Part shown: piece by piece, positions 41,682 to 51,391 of the stretch
Layout: the number at the start of each line of letters is the position of its first letter
Position numbering within the stretch: the first letter of the stretch is position 1
Origin: Chitinophaga sp. CF418
Lineage (GTDB): Bacteria; Bacteroidota; Bacteroidia; Chitinophagales; Chitinophagaceae
Direction of reading: 5' to 3'
Assembly (NCBI RefSeq): GCF_900142925.1
Contig: NZ_FRCN01000010.1
Coordinates: 310,001-374,000 of the forward strand
Length of the DNA stretch: 64,000 nucleotides
Made by a program: the position numbers and the translations under genes
The notes under the pieces: generated by a model
The model's input: the letters and a program-made list of their open reading frames with translations, nothing else
Told to the model about the DNA's origin: nothing
The model's database searches: none

Positions 41682-44600
41682 TCACACCTTTTCCAAAGGT
41701 AACCGTACGTAGAAGGTGGTTCCTACGGTGAGCTGGGTTTCAAACCAGATCTCTCCCCTCGCCTGTTCTACGATGTTTTTACACATGGCCAGTCCGAGGC
41801 CGGTACCGGAGTTTTTGGTCGTGAAATTGGGTACAAAGATCTTGGGCTGTATCTCTGGTGGGATGCCTTCCCCATTGTCTTCCACACTCACTACTACCCA
41901 GCCCTCTTCAACCTGTTCCATGGCAATGGTGACATGTCCTACCCTACCCTCTGGTAACGCCTGCACTGCATTCTGTAACAGATTGGTGAACAGGCGGTTC
42001 ATCTGTGTTTTGTCTGCAAAAATATAATAGGCGCGTCCGGGTGGCGTGAAATGGATATTACAGTTCTCGTGGCTCTGATACAGGTCCTTCAGCGAATGCA
42101 GGACTTCATTCAGCAGCAATACTTCGCTGTTGGCTTCATCAATGCGTGAAAAGGCAGAGAAATCGGATGCTATATTCGCCAGGTGTTCTATCTGCTCTAC
42201 CAGTGTATGCGCTACGTTATGAGAGAGCTGCTTTACATTTGGCGCATCATTGTCTATTGCGCGCTGCAGGTACTGGATGCTCAGCTTCATAGGCGTGAGC
42301 GGGTTCTTGATCTCATGTGCTACCTGACGGGCCATTTCCCTCCAGGCGCCTTCCCTTTCACTCTTTGCAAGCCTTGCAGCACTCACTTCCAGCTTGCGTA
42401 CCATCTTGTTGTATTCTTTTACCAACGCACCTATTTCATCGTCCTTTTCCCACTCTATCTCGTCATTCTGTTGTCCCAGGCTTACGTGACGCAGTTTTTC
42501 CGTTACCAGGGAGAATGATTTGGTGATGGAGTTAGTGATCAGCAGCGCCAGTAAACCGGCTATCAGGAAGATGAAAGCATTAAAGTTGATCAGCGCTACC
42601 AGGAAGTTGGAGATCTGTTGGTTCAACTCCGTCTGGGTAGCGAAGTAAGGAACATTCAGATAGGCGAAGATCTCCCCGTTATTGCGCAGCGGTGCGTAGC
42701 CTGAAAGATACTTCATGGACCCGATCTTTTCCTTCTGGATCCACTGGATCTTGGGCTCGTGGTACAATTGTACGAAAGCATCGGGATTGATCTTTTTTGA
42801 CAACAGTCCTTTTTCTGTGATCAGGGGTTGTGTAGTGACCTGCAGATTTCCATCCCTGTCATAAATGTTGATATCCAGCGCACGCTCGTCTGCAATCTCT
42901 CCAATGGCAGAAGTCAGGCTGGCCTGGAAAATGGGATCGTACAGGTCTTCCAGGTCATCAAACATACGCTGGTCTGCAAAGACCTTCTCCACATCGTGAG
43001 AGACCTCGTTAATGGTACGGCTCAGCCTTTCCTTATTCTCTCTTTCTGAGCGGTCTATAAAGAACAGAATAGTGGTCAGACCCAGTATAATAAAGGCGAA
43101 TACCACGATGAAAATGATGGTACCATGTACCTTTTTACGGATGCTGATATTGATCAGTGCCTTGAGATTCCCGATGCGCATCCTTGCTTTCACCAGCAGA
43201 TCAAGCACTCTGTAGATGGCGATGATGAGTAAAAAGAGACAGAACATGTAGGCAAAGAGTGTGATGAATTCCACGAAACTCCTGTTCTCTTTCACCACTA
43301 TCACTACTTTGTCTTTTGATGCCTTGTAGGTAAGCCTGGAGAACCCTTTTTCCGATTGTACCGTGATCTCATCTTTCGGGATGTCTACTCCATATAGTTT
43401 TACAGGAAATGCAAAATCATTGTTATTGCTCACCAGTTGTCCCTGGTCATAGATCGCGTAGGAATAGGCCACGGAGGACTCTTTCTCGGGATCATAGATC
43501 TCTCCATCCACCAGCAGTTCGGGGTACAGACGCTGTGTATTGACCACTGCCGGCGTCAGTTCATATACCAGGTAACCGGAAGGGATACCGTTGTTATAGA
43601 AATCTTTACGGCCAATATAACTGTAGTCGTTGAAGCTCCGTTCGTTGTAATACAGTTCGCTGCCTATCAATTCTGAGCTCATCAGCATACGCCGGCTCAG
43701 GGCAGGGAAAGTGGAGGTATCTCCACCGTAGATTGGCTCAAAATACTCGTTAAAGGCATAGAAGGTGACGTTGAAGCGTCCCAGGTAGCCTTTGAAGTAT
43801 TTTTGTTTCAGTTCGTTTTCCAGTGTGGACCTTGGCATACTCCGGCCAGTACTACCGGCGCTTTGCTGGAAGAACAGCTGCAGGAGTTCGTCATCTTCCA
43901 TTTGCCGGGTCACGTCTGTGAGCAGCATTTCCACATAAGGATCTTTCTGCTTGGACAGCTCCACTGCCATACGTTCCCTCAGACTCAACTCTTTCTGATC
44001 GTTGTAATACACCAGTACTGCCGAAGTAGTGATAGTGAGCAGGAACAGCCAGAACAGGAAGGGAACGGTAGCCAGGCTATTCTCAAAGCGGTAGGACAAT
44101 ACATCCAGCAACACCACATAGATGATGAGCCAGATAACCATGGCGACAGAGTAGTATATCTCCGGATTCTGCAGGCGGAATGTTAGCCATATCATACCCA
44201 CAGCTGCGAGGAAGATGTATTTGGTACGATGTCTGAAATTGGTCAGTTCATTCAGCAGGTAGTTAATGATCTGCGAAAAAAACAGGAAGCTGAACGAGAT
44301 AAAACCCAGGATTACAAAACCGATGATACTGTATTCATTCAGGCTGAAAGGATTGGCTACATCAAAAGAAATCCTGGAATCGATCACAAGGCTTCGGATC
44401 AGTTCAGAGAGGAATTCCCCTACTACATACATGATGAAACTTGCGAGGATGATCACCAGGCGTTGCTGCCAGTGATTCTTCACGATGGGCGGTTTGATGG
44501 TCTTTACGTGCTCACGGAAAAAAAGCAGGAGCCAGAATCCAAGCAACACGTTCAGCAAGAGGTCGCCCAGGGAGCGGAATACCTCATCCTTGGCGTAAAT

Positions 44601-45455
44601 AAGTGGGGTAAAGATATTGAGCGCACGCAGGTTGAAAGGAAAGGGATAGAAATAACTCAGCGTACGACAGAATATGACGACTGCAAACAGGAAGAAAAAG
44701 CCATACATGGGGTTCTTCTGCCTGGCCAGCATAGTGGCAAAGAGGTTGATGAAGATCAGTACGCAGATGCATCCGAGCACCCTGAGGATGACACTGAGCA
44801 GGTTAGGCGGTCCGGCATCGAGCGTCCGGTCATAGTACAGGTAGAACAGGATCAGGTCCTGCCCGTTCAGTACGGGGATGCCGGGTGGTTTGAGATGGAT
44901 GGTATATTCCATTCCCAGGGCCGGTTTATCGTAGAAATGATCTACCAGGTAATTGTTGCTGATGCTGTATTCCATCATCACAGGAATCGCGCCGAGGATA
45001 TATCGGTCGTGCCCGGGTTGCCTGGCGGGCAGCTTTTTACAGATCACTTCGTAATACCCGTTCTTCAGTTTCAGAAAACGGATACCGGGGGTAAGCGGCA
45101 GCTGCCATTCTTCAGGCAGCACCAGGTTGGTGCTCCAATATACCAGCCAGCGGCTGGCGGTACTGCTGTCGTAGGCAAAGACATAGAAGTCCTTTCTGCC
45201 CAGCAGTTTTGCTTCTTCCTCATTCTGATCACGGGAAAAGATGTGACTGATCAGGGTGGTATCATTTATCAGTTCCTCAAAAGCCAGCTCACGCTGCCAC
45301 AGGCTTTTCTCCAGGCTGCGTTTTACCCCCTGGGGGGAGGAATAGTATGACCAGTAATTGCTGAAAAGGAATGAAAAGGTAAATAACCAGGCAGCAATGA
45401 TCAGGAGATATCCATGGCGGATGAAAAAAAACCTTATTTCTTTGATATCCAGCAA
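41682..45455 (-). CDS. Large membrane sensor histidine kinase (NtrY-like)
   Basis: This 1257-residue protein starts with a membrane helix (GYLLIIAAWLFTFSFLFSNY) and an extracytoplasmic stretch of about 170 residues. Several more helices follow between about 210 and 500. A second sensory region leads to helices near 735-800 and about 985, and then a HAMP-type linker. The kinase core has VAHEIKNPLTPMKLS (phosphoacceptor His1047), NLLQNAVQA, EDNGEGIP and SGTGLGLAMCKN. The HEIKNPLTPM pattern is that of NtrY-type nitrogen-related kinases, but no NtrX regulator is adjacent. It lies five bases downstream of mazG on the same strand and is likely cotranscribed. Confidence 0.9.
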   Translation of the reverse strand: MLDIKEIRFFFIRHGYLLIIAAWLFTFSFLFSNYWSYYSSPQGVKRSLEKSLWQRELAFEELINDTTLISHIFSRDQNEEEAKLLGRKDFYVFAYDSSTASRWLVYWSTNLVLPEEWQLPLTPGIRFLKLKNGYYEVICKKLPARQPGHDRYILGAIPVMMEYSISNNYLVDHFYDKPALGMEYTIHLKPPGIPVLNGQDLILFYLYYDRTLDAGPPNLLSVILRVLGCICVLIFINLFATMLARQKNPMYGFFFLFAVVIFCRTLSYFYPFPFNLRALNIFTPLIYAKDEVFRSLGDLLLNVLLGFWLLLFFREHVKTIKPPIVKNHWQQRLVIILASFIMYVVGEFLSELIRSLVIDSRISFDVANPFSLNEYSIIGFVILGFISFSFLFFSQIINYLLNELTNFRHRTKYIFLAAVGMIWLTFRLQNPEIYYSVAMVIWLIIYVVLLDVLSYRFENSLATVPFLFWLFLLTITTSAVLVYYNDQKELSLRERMAVELSKQKDPYVEMLLTDVTRQMEDDELLQLFFQQSAGSTGRSMPRSTLENELKQKYFKGYLGRFNVTFYAFNEYFEPIYGGDTSTFPALSRRMLMSSELIGSELYYNERSFNDYSYIGRKDFYNNGIPSGYLVYELTPAVVNTQRLYPELLVDGEIYDPEKESSVAYSYAIYDQGQLVSNNNDFAFPVKLYGVDIPKDEITVQSEKGFSRLTYKASKDKVVIVVKENRSFVEFITLFAYMFCLFLLIIAIYRVLDLLVKARMRIGNLKALINISIRKKVHGTIIFIVVFAFIILGLTTILFFIDRSERENKERLSRTINEVSHDVEKVFADQRMFDDLEDLYDPIFQASLTSAIGEIADERALDINIYDRDGNLQVTTQPLITEKGLLSKKINPDAFVQLYHEPKIQWIQKEKIGSMKYLSGYAPLRNNGEIFAYLNVPYFATQTELNQQISNFLVALINFNAFIFLIAGLLALLITNSITKSFSLVTEKLRHVSLGQQNDEIEWEKDDEIGALVKEYNKMVRKLEVSAARLAKSEREGAWREMARQVAHEIKNPLTPMKLSIQYLQRAIDNDAPNVKQLSHNVAHTLVEQIEHLANIASDFSAFSRIDEANSEVLLLNEVLHSLKDLYQSHENCNIHFTPPGRAYYIFADKTQMNRLFTNLLQNAVQALPEGRVGHVTIAMEQVEEGWVVVSVEDNGEGIPPEIQPKIFVPNFTTKNSGTGLGLAMCKNIVEQARGEIWFETQLTVGTTFYVRLPLEKV

Positions 45456-45460
45456 CTTCT

Positions 45461-46228
45461 TTATTTTTCTGATTTTTTCACTTCGTTCCAGAGCCCGTCC
45501 ATTTCCGTCAATGACATTTCATCGAGCGTTTTACCCTGTGCGGCTGCCATTTGTTCCATATGCTGGAAGCGGCGTATGAACTTCTTATTGGTGCGTTCCA
45601 GGGCATTTTCGGCGTCTACTTTCAGGAAGCGGGAGTAGTTCACCAGGGAGAACAAAACATCGCCAAATTCGTCTTCTATCTGGTCAGGTTTTCCCAGCTG
45701 TACCACCTCATGCAGTTCTTCTATCTCTTCTTTGACCTTTTCCCATACCTGATCGATATTATCCCATTCAAAACCTACCTGTTTGGCTTTGGACTGGAGG
45801 CGCATAGCTTTCACCAGGGCCGGCAGGGACACAGGCACACCGCTGAGTACGGAAGTCTTGCCTTCCTTCAGTTTCAGCTTCTCCCAGTTCTGTTTGACCT
45901 CTTCTTCATTTTCCACCTTTACGTCGCCATAGATATGCGGGTGGCGATAGATGAGTTTTTCACAGATGCCGTTAATGACATCATCCATGGTAAATTGCTG
46001 CTGTTCTTTACCGATCTTTGCGTAGAATACGATATGCAGGAGCAGATCTCCCAGTTCTTCCTTTATTGATTTCCAGTCCTGGTCAGTGATAGCGTCTGCC
46101 AGTTCGTATAGTTCTTCTATTGTTTGCTGACGGAGTGTCTGGATAGTCTGTTTCCTGTCCCAGGGGCATTTTTCACGCAGATCGTCCATGATTTCCAGCA
46201 GGCGATTGAAGGCCGAATTATTTTCCAT
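45461..46228 (-). CDS. mazG: Nucleoside triphosphate pyrophosphohydrolase MazG
   Basis: This 255-residue all-alpha NTP pyrophosphatase removes pyrophosphate from noncanonical or excess NTPs. Both MazG halves are seen: the first with CPWDRKQTIQTLRQQTIEEL and EELGDLLLHIVFYAKIG, and the second with IEDEFGDVLFSLVNYSRFLK. The metal motifs are EELYELADAI and EELGDLL (E-E-x-x-D). The C-terminus LTEMDGLWNEVKKSEK is typical. It is upstream of the NtrY-like kinase by five bases. Confidence 0.95.
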   Translation of the reverse strand: MENNSAFNRLLEIMDDLREKCPWDRKQTIQTLRQQTIEELYELADAITDQDWKSIKEELGDLLLHIVFYAKIGKEQQQFTMDDVINGICEKLIYRHPHIYGDVKVENEEEVKQNWEKLKLKEGKTSVLSGVPVSLPALVKAMRLQSKAKQVGFEWDNIDQVWEKVKEEIEELHEVVQLGKPDQIEDEFGDVLFSLVNYSRFLKVDAENALERTNKKFIRRFQHMEQMAAAQGKTLDEMSLTEMDGLWNEVKKSEK

Positions 46229-46292
46229 CTGTCAAATATAAAGAATTCCCGCAGGGGGACGTCTGTATGGGATTTATGTTAATTTCTTTTTG

Positions 46293-46322
46293 TTGACAGA
46301 AAAGGCATTTTAGTTACATTTG
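46293..46322 (+). promoter_or_regulatory. Bacteroidota-type promoter of tex
   Basis: TTG (46293-46295, within TTGACA) and TACATTTG (46315-46322) are 19 bases apart; a TTTG at 46289-46292 gives an alternative 22-base spacing. Transcription would begin about 35 bases before the tex ATG. Confidence 0.65.
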
Positions 46323-46364
46323 CCGCCGGTTTTGGTTAACCGGAAAACTACTAATTTTTAATTC

Positions 46365-48632
46365 ATGAATAGCAAACACATTGCGCTAATTTCAGCGGAG
46401 CTGAACATCTCAGCGCGACAAGCGGAGAACACCATGAATTTGCTGGCGGAAGGGTCCACCGTGCCTTTCATCAGTCGCTACCGTAAGGAAGTGACCGGTA
46501 GTCTGGACGAGGTACAGATCGGGAAGATCGAAGATCTCCAGAAACGCTACCAGGAAGTGGATGATCGCCGCGCTTTCATTATCAAAACCATTACAGACCA
46601 GGAGAAAATGACTCCTGAGCTGCTGGACAAAATTGAAAACACCTGGGCACTCACAGAACTGGAAGACATTTACCTCCCATATAAACCAAAACGCAAGACC
46701 AGAGGTACGCAAGCTATCGAAAAAGGTCTGGAGCCGTTGGCTAAACTGATCTTCGAACAGCAGGAGAATGCGCCTCAAAGCGCTGCAGAGCAATTCCTGA
46801 ACGAGCAGGTAGCATCTACAGATGAAGCATTGAAAGGCGCACGTGATATCATGGCAGAATGGATCAACGAAAATGCCGAACTGCGTGATAAACTGCGTAA
46901 ACTCTTTACCCACACCGCCGTACTGACATCCAAAGTGATAGAAGGTAAGGAAGAAGAGGGTTCCAAGTACAAAGACTATTTTGATTTCAGCGAAGAGATC
47001 AGCGCCATCCCTTCCCACAGGGTGCTGGCTATCCTGCGTGGTGAATCAGAAGGATTCCTGTATGCCACTATCAGCCCTGCTGAAGAAGACGCGACAGGCA
47101 TCATAGACAAACAGTTCGTAACCGGCAATAACGCCAGCAGCGAACAGGTGAAAAAAGCGGGTACAGACTCTTACAAACGCCTGCTCCGTCCATCCCTGGA
47201 GAATGAGTTCCGTGCCTTAGGTAAAGAACATGCAGACACCGAGGCGATAGAAGTATTCGCCGAGAACCTGCGTCAGTTATTGCTGGCAGCTCCTTTAGGG
47301 CCTAAAGCGGTGATTGCTATTGACCCGGGTTACAGAACCGGTTGTAAAGTGGTAGCACTTGACGACCAGGGTAATATGCTGGATAACGACGTTATTTATC
47401 CGCTGGAGAAAAACTACAAGAGAGACGATGCTGAAGCCCTGCTGAGAAGATGGGCGGAAAAATATGATACTGCCGCTATTGCCGTGGGCAATGGTACTGC
47501 AGGTCGTGAGACGGAAGAATTTGTGAAGAAGATCGACTTCGGTAAGAAGATCAATATTTTCATGGTAAATGAAAGTGGCGCTTCTGTATATTCTGCTTCT
47601 GAAGTAGCGAGAGAGGAATTCCCTGATTTCGACGTAACCGTACGTGGCGCGGTATCTATCGGCCGCAGGCTGATAGACCCGCTGGCAGAACTGGTGAAAA
47701 TAGATCCAAAGGCGATCGGTGTAGGTCAGTACCAGCACGACGTGAACCAATCCAACCTGAAACAGAGCCTGGACAGGGTGGTTGTAAGCTGCGTGAACAA
47801 TGTAGGGGTAAACCTGAACACTGCCTCTAAACACCTGCTGGCGTATGTATCTGGTCTGGGCCCATCCCTGGCGGAAAACATCGTGAAATACCGTAAAGAG
47901 AATGGTGCATTTAAGAACCGTTTACAGCTGAAGAAAGTGACCCGTCTGGGTGAAAAAGCGTTTGAACAGTGTGCAGGGTTCCTCCGTATCGAAAATGGGG
48001 ACAATCCGCTGGATAACTCCGCTGTACACCCTGAGCGTTATTCCCTGATCGAGAACATGGCTGCCAAACAGCAGTGTACTGTTCAGGACCTGATGGCTAA
48101 GGATGATCTGCGTAAGAAGATCAATCCGAAGGAATATGTAAGCGAAGAAGTAGGTTTACTGACACTGGAAGATATCCTGAAAGAGCTGGATAAACCAAGC
48201 CGTGACCCACGTGACGAGATCGCCATCTTCGAATATGCGGAAGGCATCCGTACAATGGAAGATCTGAAGGTAGGCATGACTTTACCGGGGGTAGTGACCA
48301 ACATCACCAACTTCGGTGCTTTTGTGGATATTGGCGTAAAACAGGATGGTTTGGTGCATATCTCTCATCTCAGCAACAAGTTTATCAGCAACCCTAATGA
48401 AGCTGTAAAACTGAACCAGAAAGTAACGGTAACGGTGCTGGAGGTTGATCCTGCGCGTAAGCGTATTTCTCTGTCCATGAAGGACAATGAAGCACAAGGT
48501 ACCAGTGGCGGCGGTGGTCAGCGGAAAGAAAGAAAGGATGGTGGCAGTGGTAAGCCTTCCAAACAGGCTGCACCTGCTCCGCTGAATGATTTCCAGGCGA
48601 AACTGATGGAGCTGAAGAAAAAGTTCAACTAG
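46365..48632 (+). CDS. tex: Tex family S1 RNA-binding transcriptional accessory protein
   Basis: This 755-residue cytoplasmic protein has the full Tex layout. An N-terminal helical domain includes RQAENTMNLLAEGSTVPFIS and RYRKEVTGSLDEVQIG. A YqgF-like RNase H fold has AIDPGYRTGCKVVALD, and helix-hairpin-helix repeats include NLNTASKHLLAYVSGLG. A C-terminal S1 domain has GMTLPGVVTNITNFGAFVDI and GLVHISHLSNKF. A low-complexity Gly/Lys-rich tail (GGGGQRKERKDGGSGKPSKQ) follows. Tex binds RNA and DNA and affects transcription. It diverges from mazG and ends at a perfect hairpin. Confidence 0.97.
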   Translation: MNSKHIALISAELNISARQAENTMNLLAEGSTVPFISRYRKEVTGSLDEVQIGKIEDLQKRYQEVDDRRAFIIKTITDQEKMTPELLDKIENTWALTELEDIYLPYKPKRKTRGTQAIEKGLEPLAKLIFEQQENAPQSAAEQFLNEQVASTDEALKGARDIMAEWINENAELRDKLRKLFTHTAVLTSKVIEGKEEEGSKYKDYFDFSEEISAIPSHRVLAILRGESEGFLYATISPAEEDATGIIDKQFVTGNNASSEQVKKAGTDSYKRLLRPSLENEFRALGKEHADTEAIEVFAENLRQLLLAAPLGPKAVIAIDPGYRTGCKVVALDDQGNMLDNDVIYPLEKNYKRDDAEALLRRWAEKYDTAAIAVGNGTAGRETEEFVKKIDFGKKINIFMVNESGASVYSASEVAREEFPDFDVTVRGAVSIGRRLIDPLAELVKIDPKAIGVGQYQHDVNQSNLKQSLDRVVVSCVNNVGVNLNTASKHLLAYVSGLGPSLAENIVKYRKENGAFKNRLQLKKVTRLGEKAFEQCAGFLRIENGDNPLDNSAVHPERYSLIENMAAKQQCTVQDLMAKDDLRKKINPKEYVSEEVGLLTLEDILKELDKPSRDPRDEIAIFEYAEGIRTMEDLKVGMTLPGVVTNITNFGAFVDIGVKQDGLVHISHLSNKFISNPNEAVKLNQKVTVTVLEVDPARKRISLSMKDNEAQGTSGGGGQRKERKDGGSGKPSKQAAPAPLNDFQAKLMELKKKFN

Positions 48633-48650
48633 AAAAAAGACAATACAGAA

Positions 48651-48686
48651 GAGGGGGTATCAAAATTAATTGATACCCCCTCTTTA
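48651..48686 (+). terminator. Intrinsic terminator of tex
   Basis: GAGGGGGTATCA (48651-48662) pairs perfectly with TGATACCCCCTC (48671-48682) across eight bases, followed by TTTATTTTTT. Confidence 0.92.
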
Positions 48687-48699
48687 TTTTTTACGCTAA

Positions 48700-49000
48700 G
48701 TAGCTCCGGTTTCAGTATGGGATGCCGGTCGGCGCCTCTCTGGAATGCTATCAAGCATTTGGAATCGTATTGGCTTTTGAATACGGATTGGACAGCATCG
48801 GTCGTATCACCGGAGAGCCGAAGGCCCGCCATTCCCATCTGAAACCGGGTGCTACTTTCGCTCTCCCTATTATTGTTTAAACGTCTATTTTATCAGGACC
48901 CTGGTGAGCTTTTTGCACAGCTGCAGACCATAAGTATCCATGATGTATTTGTATAAAGTGGTCTATTACTTTTGACACACCGCCTCTATTTTTTTCTGCT
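48700..49000. other. Gene-free stretch with an imperfect long inverted repeat and nested hairpins
   Basis: No convincing gene lies between tex and the next lipoprotein. Near 48706-48745 and 48808-48850 there are related inverse arms (CCGGTTTCAG ... CTGAAACCGG, ATGGGA ... TCCCAT), with small hairpins nested inside (AATGCT/AAGCATT, CGTATT/GAATACG). At about 48967-48995 ACTTTTGACACACCGCCTC resembles the end of the 15867-15976 element in degenerate form. It may be a decayed mobile element or a structured RNA; I cannot decide. Confidence 0.4.
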
Positions 49001-49015
49001 TTCCGGTTAAGGTTT

Positions 49016-49537
49016 TTAGTTCAATGAAGGGAACTTCAGTTTCCATCGTAATAACTTTTCAGGGAAAGCAGAATCATTCCTTTCACTGAACAGCTTTACA
49101 GTCCCATTTACGGCGATGCCTATGTAGATGACATCTCTGCGCATATCGATGGCCAGTGCTGCTTCATCGCCACCACAATAGTGCCTGCGGCATCCCTGGT
49201 TGTAGAGGATATCATTTTCCAGTTCTACAGGAGGAGTAACGTCAAAGCGTTCTGCAAAAGCCGGGCTATCTGTAGCCAGTAATGCCCTGATACGCGACTT
49301 TAGTGGTTCTTTCTCCAGCATACCGCTTTCCGCTACATACTTACCTTCAAACTGCTCAAAAGCTCGCCAGGAAGCTACCTGGGTGGGTTCAATGGTGTCG
49401 GCTATAGCCATCATAGTGTCTGTTGTAGGCGGAGGTATATTTCCTTTTTCTTCTCCGTTGGTGACAGCCGGTTCTTTACATCCTAAAATGCAGGCAGCTA
49501 CTACGTACAGTGCTGCCAGGTGTTTGTTCATGGTCAT
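49016..49537 (-). CDS. Lipoprotein of unknown function
   Basis: This 173-residue protein has a signal peptide with lipobox ACILGC (Cys20), followed by a Pro/Thr-rich linker (NIPPPTTDTMMAIADTIEPT). The remaining part (WRAFEQFEGKYVAESGML, LENDILYNQGCRRHYCGGDE, DVIYIGIAVNGTVKLFSE) is a compact domain with a Cys pair in GCRRHYCGG that could be oxidised in the periplasm. I do not recognise the family. It lies 76 bases downstream of a crotonase gene. Confidence 0.7.
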   Translation of the reverse strand: MTMNKHLAALYVVAACILGCKEPAVTNGEEKGNIPPPTTDTMMAIADTIEPTQVASWRAFEQFEGKYVAESGMLEKEPLKSRIRALLATDSPAFAERFDVTPPVELENDILYNQGCRRHYCGGDEAALAIDMRRDVIYIGIAVNGTVKLFSERNDSAFPEKLLRWKLKFPSLN

Positions 49538-49613
49538 GGTCTCTATTACGAATTGCTAATTGTGTATTACGGGGAATATATCATGAGCATGATGCTGTCC
49601 GTAATACGCAATG

Positions 49614-50393
49614 TCATTTTCCTTTAAATACAGGTGTTCTTTTATCAACAAAAGCCTGCATGCCCTCTTTCTGATCATCGGAAGCAAACAGGAGATAAAA
49701 GTTTTTACGTTCAAAATGCAGCCCTTCTTCCAGGGTACTGTCAAATGCTTTTAATACAGATTCTTTGGCCATTTTCACTGCCAGCGGACTGAGTGCAGCT
49801 ACTTCTGAAGCCAGTTGGATGGCTTCTTTCAGGAAAAGTTCTACCGGTACTACCCGGTTGATGAGACCTGCGCGCAATGCTTCTTCTGCGCTGATAAAAC
49901 GGCCTGTCAATACCATCTCCATAGCGAGCGCCTTACCTACTGCGCGGGTAAGACGTTGTGTACCGCCGGCTCCTGGCATGACGCCTATCTTTATTTCAGG
50001 TTGTCCGAAGCGCGCTGTTTCACTGGCTACGATCATATCGCAAAGCATAACCAGCTCACATCCCCCACCCAGCGCGAAACCGCTTACTGCCGCTATCAAC
50101 GGCTTCTTAGTTTTTTTTATTGTGTCCCAGGTACTGAATTGGTCTATGTTATACATATCCATTGCAGTCTTACCTGCCATTTGTTTGATGTCTGCGCCTG
50201 CGGCGAATGCTTTTTCATTACCGCTGATAATAATAACCCGTACGTTGTCGTCCGCGTCCAATGCTTTTAATGCGTCCCTGAGTTCTGCCATCAGTTCAAG
50301 GTTCAGCGCATTCAATTCTTTGGGGCGGTTCAACTGGATATGGGCCACATAGGGGGCCACTTCCTGGTGTATGATAATAAATTCTGGTTGCAT
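49614..50393 (-). CDS. Enoyl-CoA hydratase/isomerase (crotonase family)
   Basis: This 259-residue protein is close to mitochondrial-type enoyl-CoA hydratase. The oxyanion-hole segments are AFAAGADIKQMAG and SGFALGGGCELVMLCDMI. Both catalytic Glu positions are kept, in FGQPEIKIGVMPGAGGTQRL and in LAMEMVLTGRFISAEEA. It probably hydrates trans-2-enoyl-CoA in fatty acid oxidation. The acyl-CoA dehydrogenase at 30280-31419 could supply substrate but is not linked. It lies eight bases downstream of the DUF3667 gene. Confidence 0.95.
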   Translation of the reverse strand: MQPEFIIIHQEVAPYVAHIQLNRPKELNALNLELMAELRDALKALDADDNVRVIIISGNEKAFAAGADIKQMAGKTAMDMYNIDQFSTWDTIKKTKKPLIAAVSGFALGGGCELVMLCDMIVASETARFGQPEIKIGVMPGAGGTQRLTRAVGKALAMEMVLTGRFISAEEALRAGLINRVVPVELFLKEAIQLASEVAALSPLAVKMAKESVLKAFDSTLEEGLHFERKNFYLLFASDDQKEGMQAFVDKRTPVFKGK

Positions 50394-50401
50394 TCCCTAA
50401 A

Positions 50402-51391
50402 TTACGCAATTAATACAGTCATCGTGAATACAAAACCTATAAATACGATCAACAGTGTAATCAGGTAAGCCAGGGTCACCAGGAAACCTTTCAGCAGCGA
50501 TTTTCCCCAGGACTGCCCATAGGTGTTCTTCAGGGCTATTACCAGGTACGCAAATATGACGAGTAGCCCCCAACTGGTAAACACTTCTATATGAAAGAGT
50601 GTATCCAGGGCTGTACATACCAGAAAAAACAAAAAGAAAAATACATGGATATGCACGGAGAAGACAGCATGATCTGCATAAAACCATTTCTTCTTATCGT
50701 ACATCCATTTCAGGTACAAGGCAAAAAGCGGCAACAGCACAAACATCATTTTAGGATAGTTGTGGTGAAACAACTCTTCCTGGGCATGATCTTTCTCCTC
50801 CTTAGTCTGGTCTTCGCCGGCCCTGCCGGCAGAAAAATAATACCGGGCCATTTTACGTTGAATACGGTTGTCACGGTATTCTTTAGGCAGTGTTGCCTGC
50901 AGGGAGTCGTACTGCTTTTTGGAATCGACAGCGTTCAGCCTTCTAAACCAGTCTCCTGTAGAGAGGTTGCCCCTCTTGATGGAATCCGGAAGGCTTACGA
51001 AAAGCTCTTTGTTCTGCCGGCGGGCAGTCTCGACCTGCTCTTTGGTATTTTTATCGAGTGACTCATCATTGCTGTGGGACGTCAGTGTAAAATAAAACAA
51101 GAAAAAGACGAAGGATGAAAAAATATACAATTTGATAGGATGTACAAACTTCACCCTTTTCCCGGCAGTATACTCTTTGGTAATAAAGCCTGGCCTGGTG
51201 AATAAATACTTGAAAGTCAGTAGTGTTTTGGAATCATAATGTACCAGATCGGCCGCAAATTCCTTTACCAGGTGGCCGAAACTTTCGTGGGGCACAATAT
51301 TTTCCTGCCCGCAGTTTGTACAATATCTGCCGGGAACATCCGTTCCACAGTTGAGGCAGTTTGTTTCTTTCCTTAGAGGTTGTGTTTTCAA
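50402..51391 (-). CDS. DUF3667 membrane protein with N-terminal zinc ribbon
   Basis: This 329-residue protein opens with a zinc ribbon (CLNCGTDVPGRYCTNCGQ; Cys12, Cys15, Cys24, Cys27). A helix, HESFGHLVKEFAADLVHYDS, and an RPGFITKEYTAGKRVKFVHP segment typical of DUF3667 follow. A first membrane helix (LYIFSSFVFFLFYFTLT), a charged loop of about 100 residues, and then four or five more membrane helices complete the chain. The function of this Bacteroidota family is unknown. The crotonase gene begins eight bases after its stop, suggesting cotranscription. Confidence 0.9.
   Translation of the reverse strand: MKTQPLRKETNCLNCGTDVPGRYCTNCGQENIVPHESFGHLVKEFAADLVHYDSKTLLTFKYLFTRPGFITKEYTAGKRVKFVHPIKLYIFSSFVFFLFYFTLTSHSNDESLDKNTKEQVETARRQNKELFVSLPDSIKRGNLSTGDWFRRLNAVDSKKQYDSLQATLPKEYRDNRIQRKMARYYFSAGRAGEDQTKEEKDHAQEELFHHNYPKMMFVLLPLFALYLKWMYDKKKWFYADHAVFSVHIHVFFFLFFLVCTALDTLFHIEVFTSWGLLVIFAYLVIALKNTYGQSWGKSLLKGFLVTLAYLITLLIVFIGFVFTMTVLIA

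Noticed and set aside
41354..41685. Minus-strand open frames of 62 and 71 residues across the 65-bp repeats
   Set aside because: They arise because the repeated unit is read through in frame; the peptides repeat themselves and lie in hairpin-rich intergenic DNA.
44229..45350. Plus-strand open frame of 373 residues opposite the NtrY-like kinase
   Set aside because: It mirrors a well-supported kinase reading frame on the other strand, and its protein is low in complexity with no domain.
46233..46240. TATATTTG (minus strand) as the mazG promoter
   Set aside because: It ends only about five bases before the mazG ATG, which would make the transcript leaderless; no matching upstream TTTG at the right spacing was found.
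48629..48838. 69-residue minus-strand frame behind tex
   Set aside because: It overlaps the tex terminator and an inverted repeat and shows no domain; noted only as part of the structured stretch.
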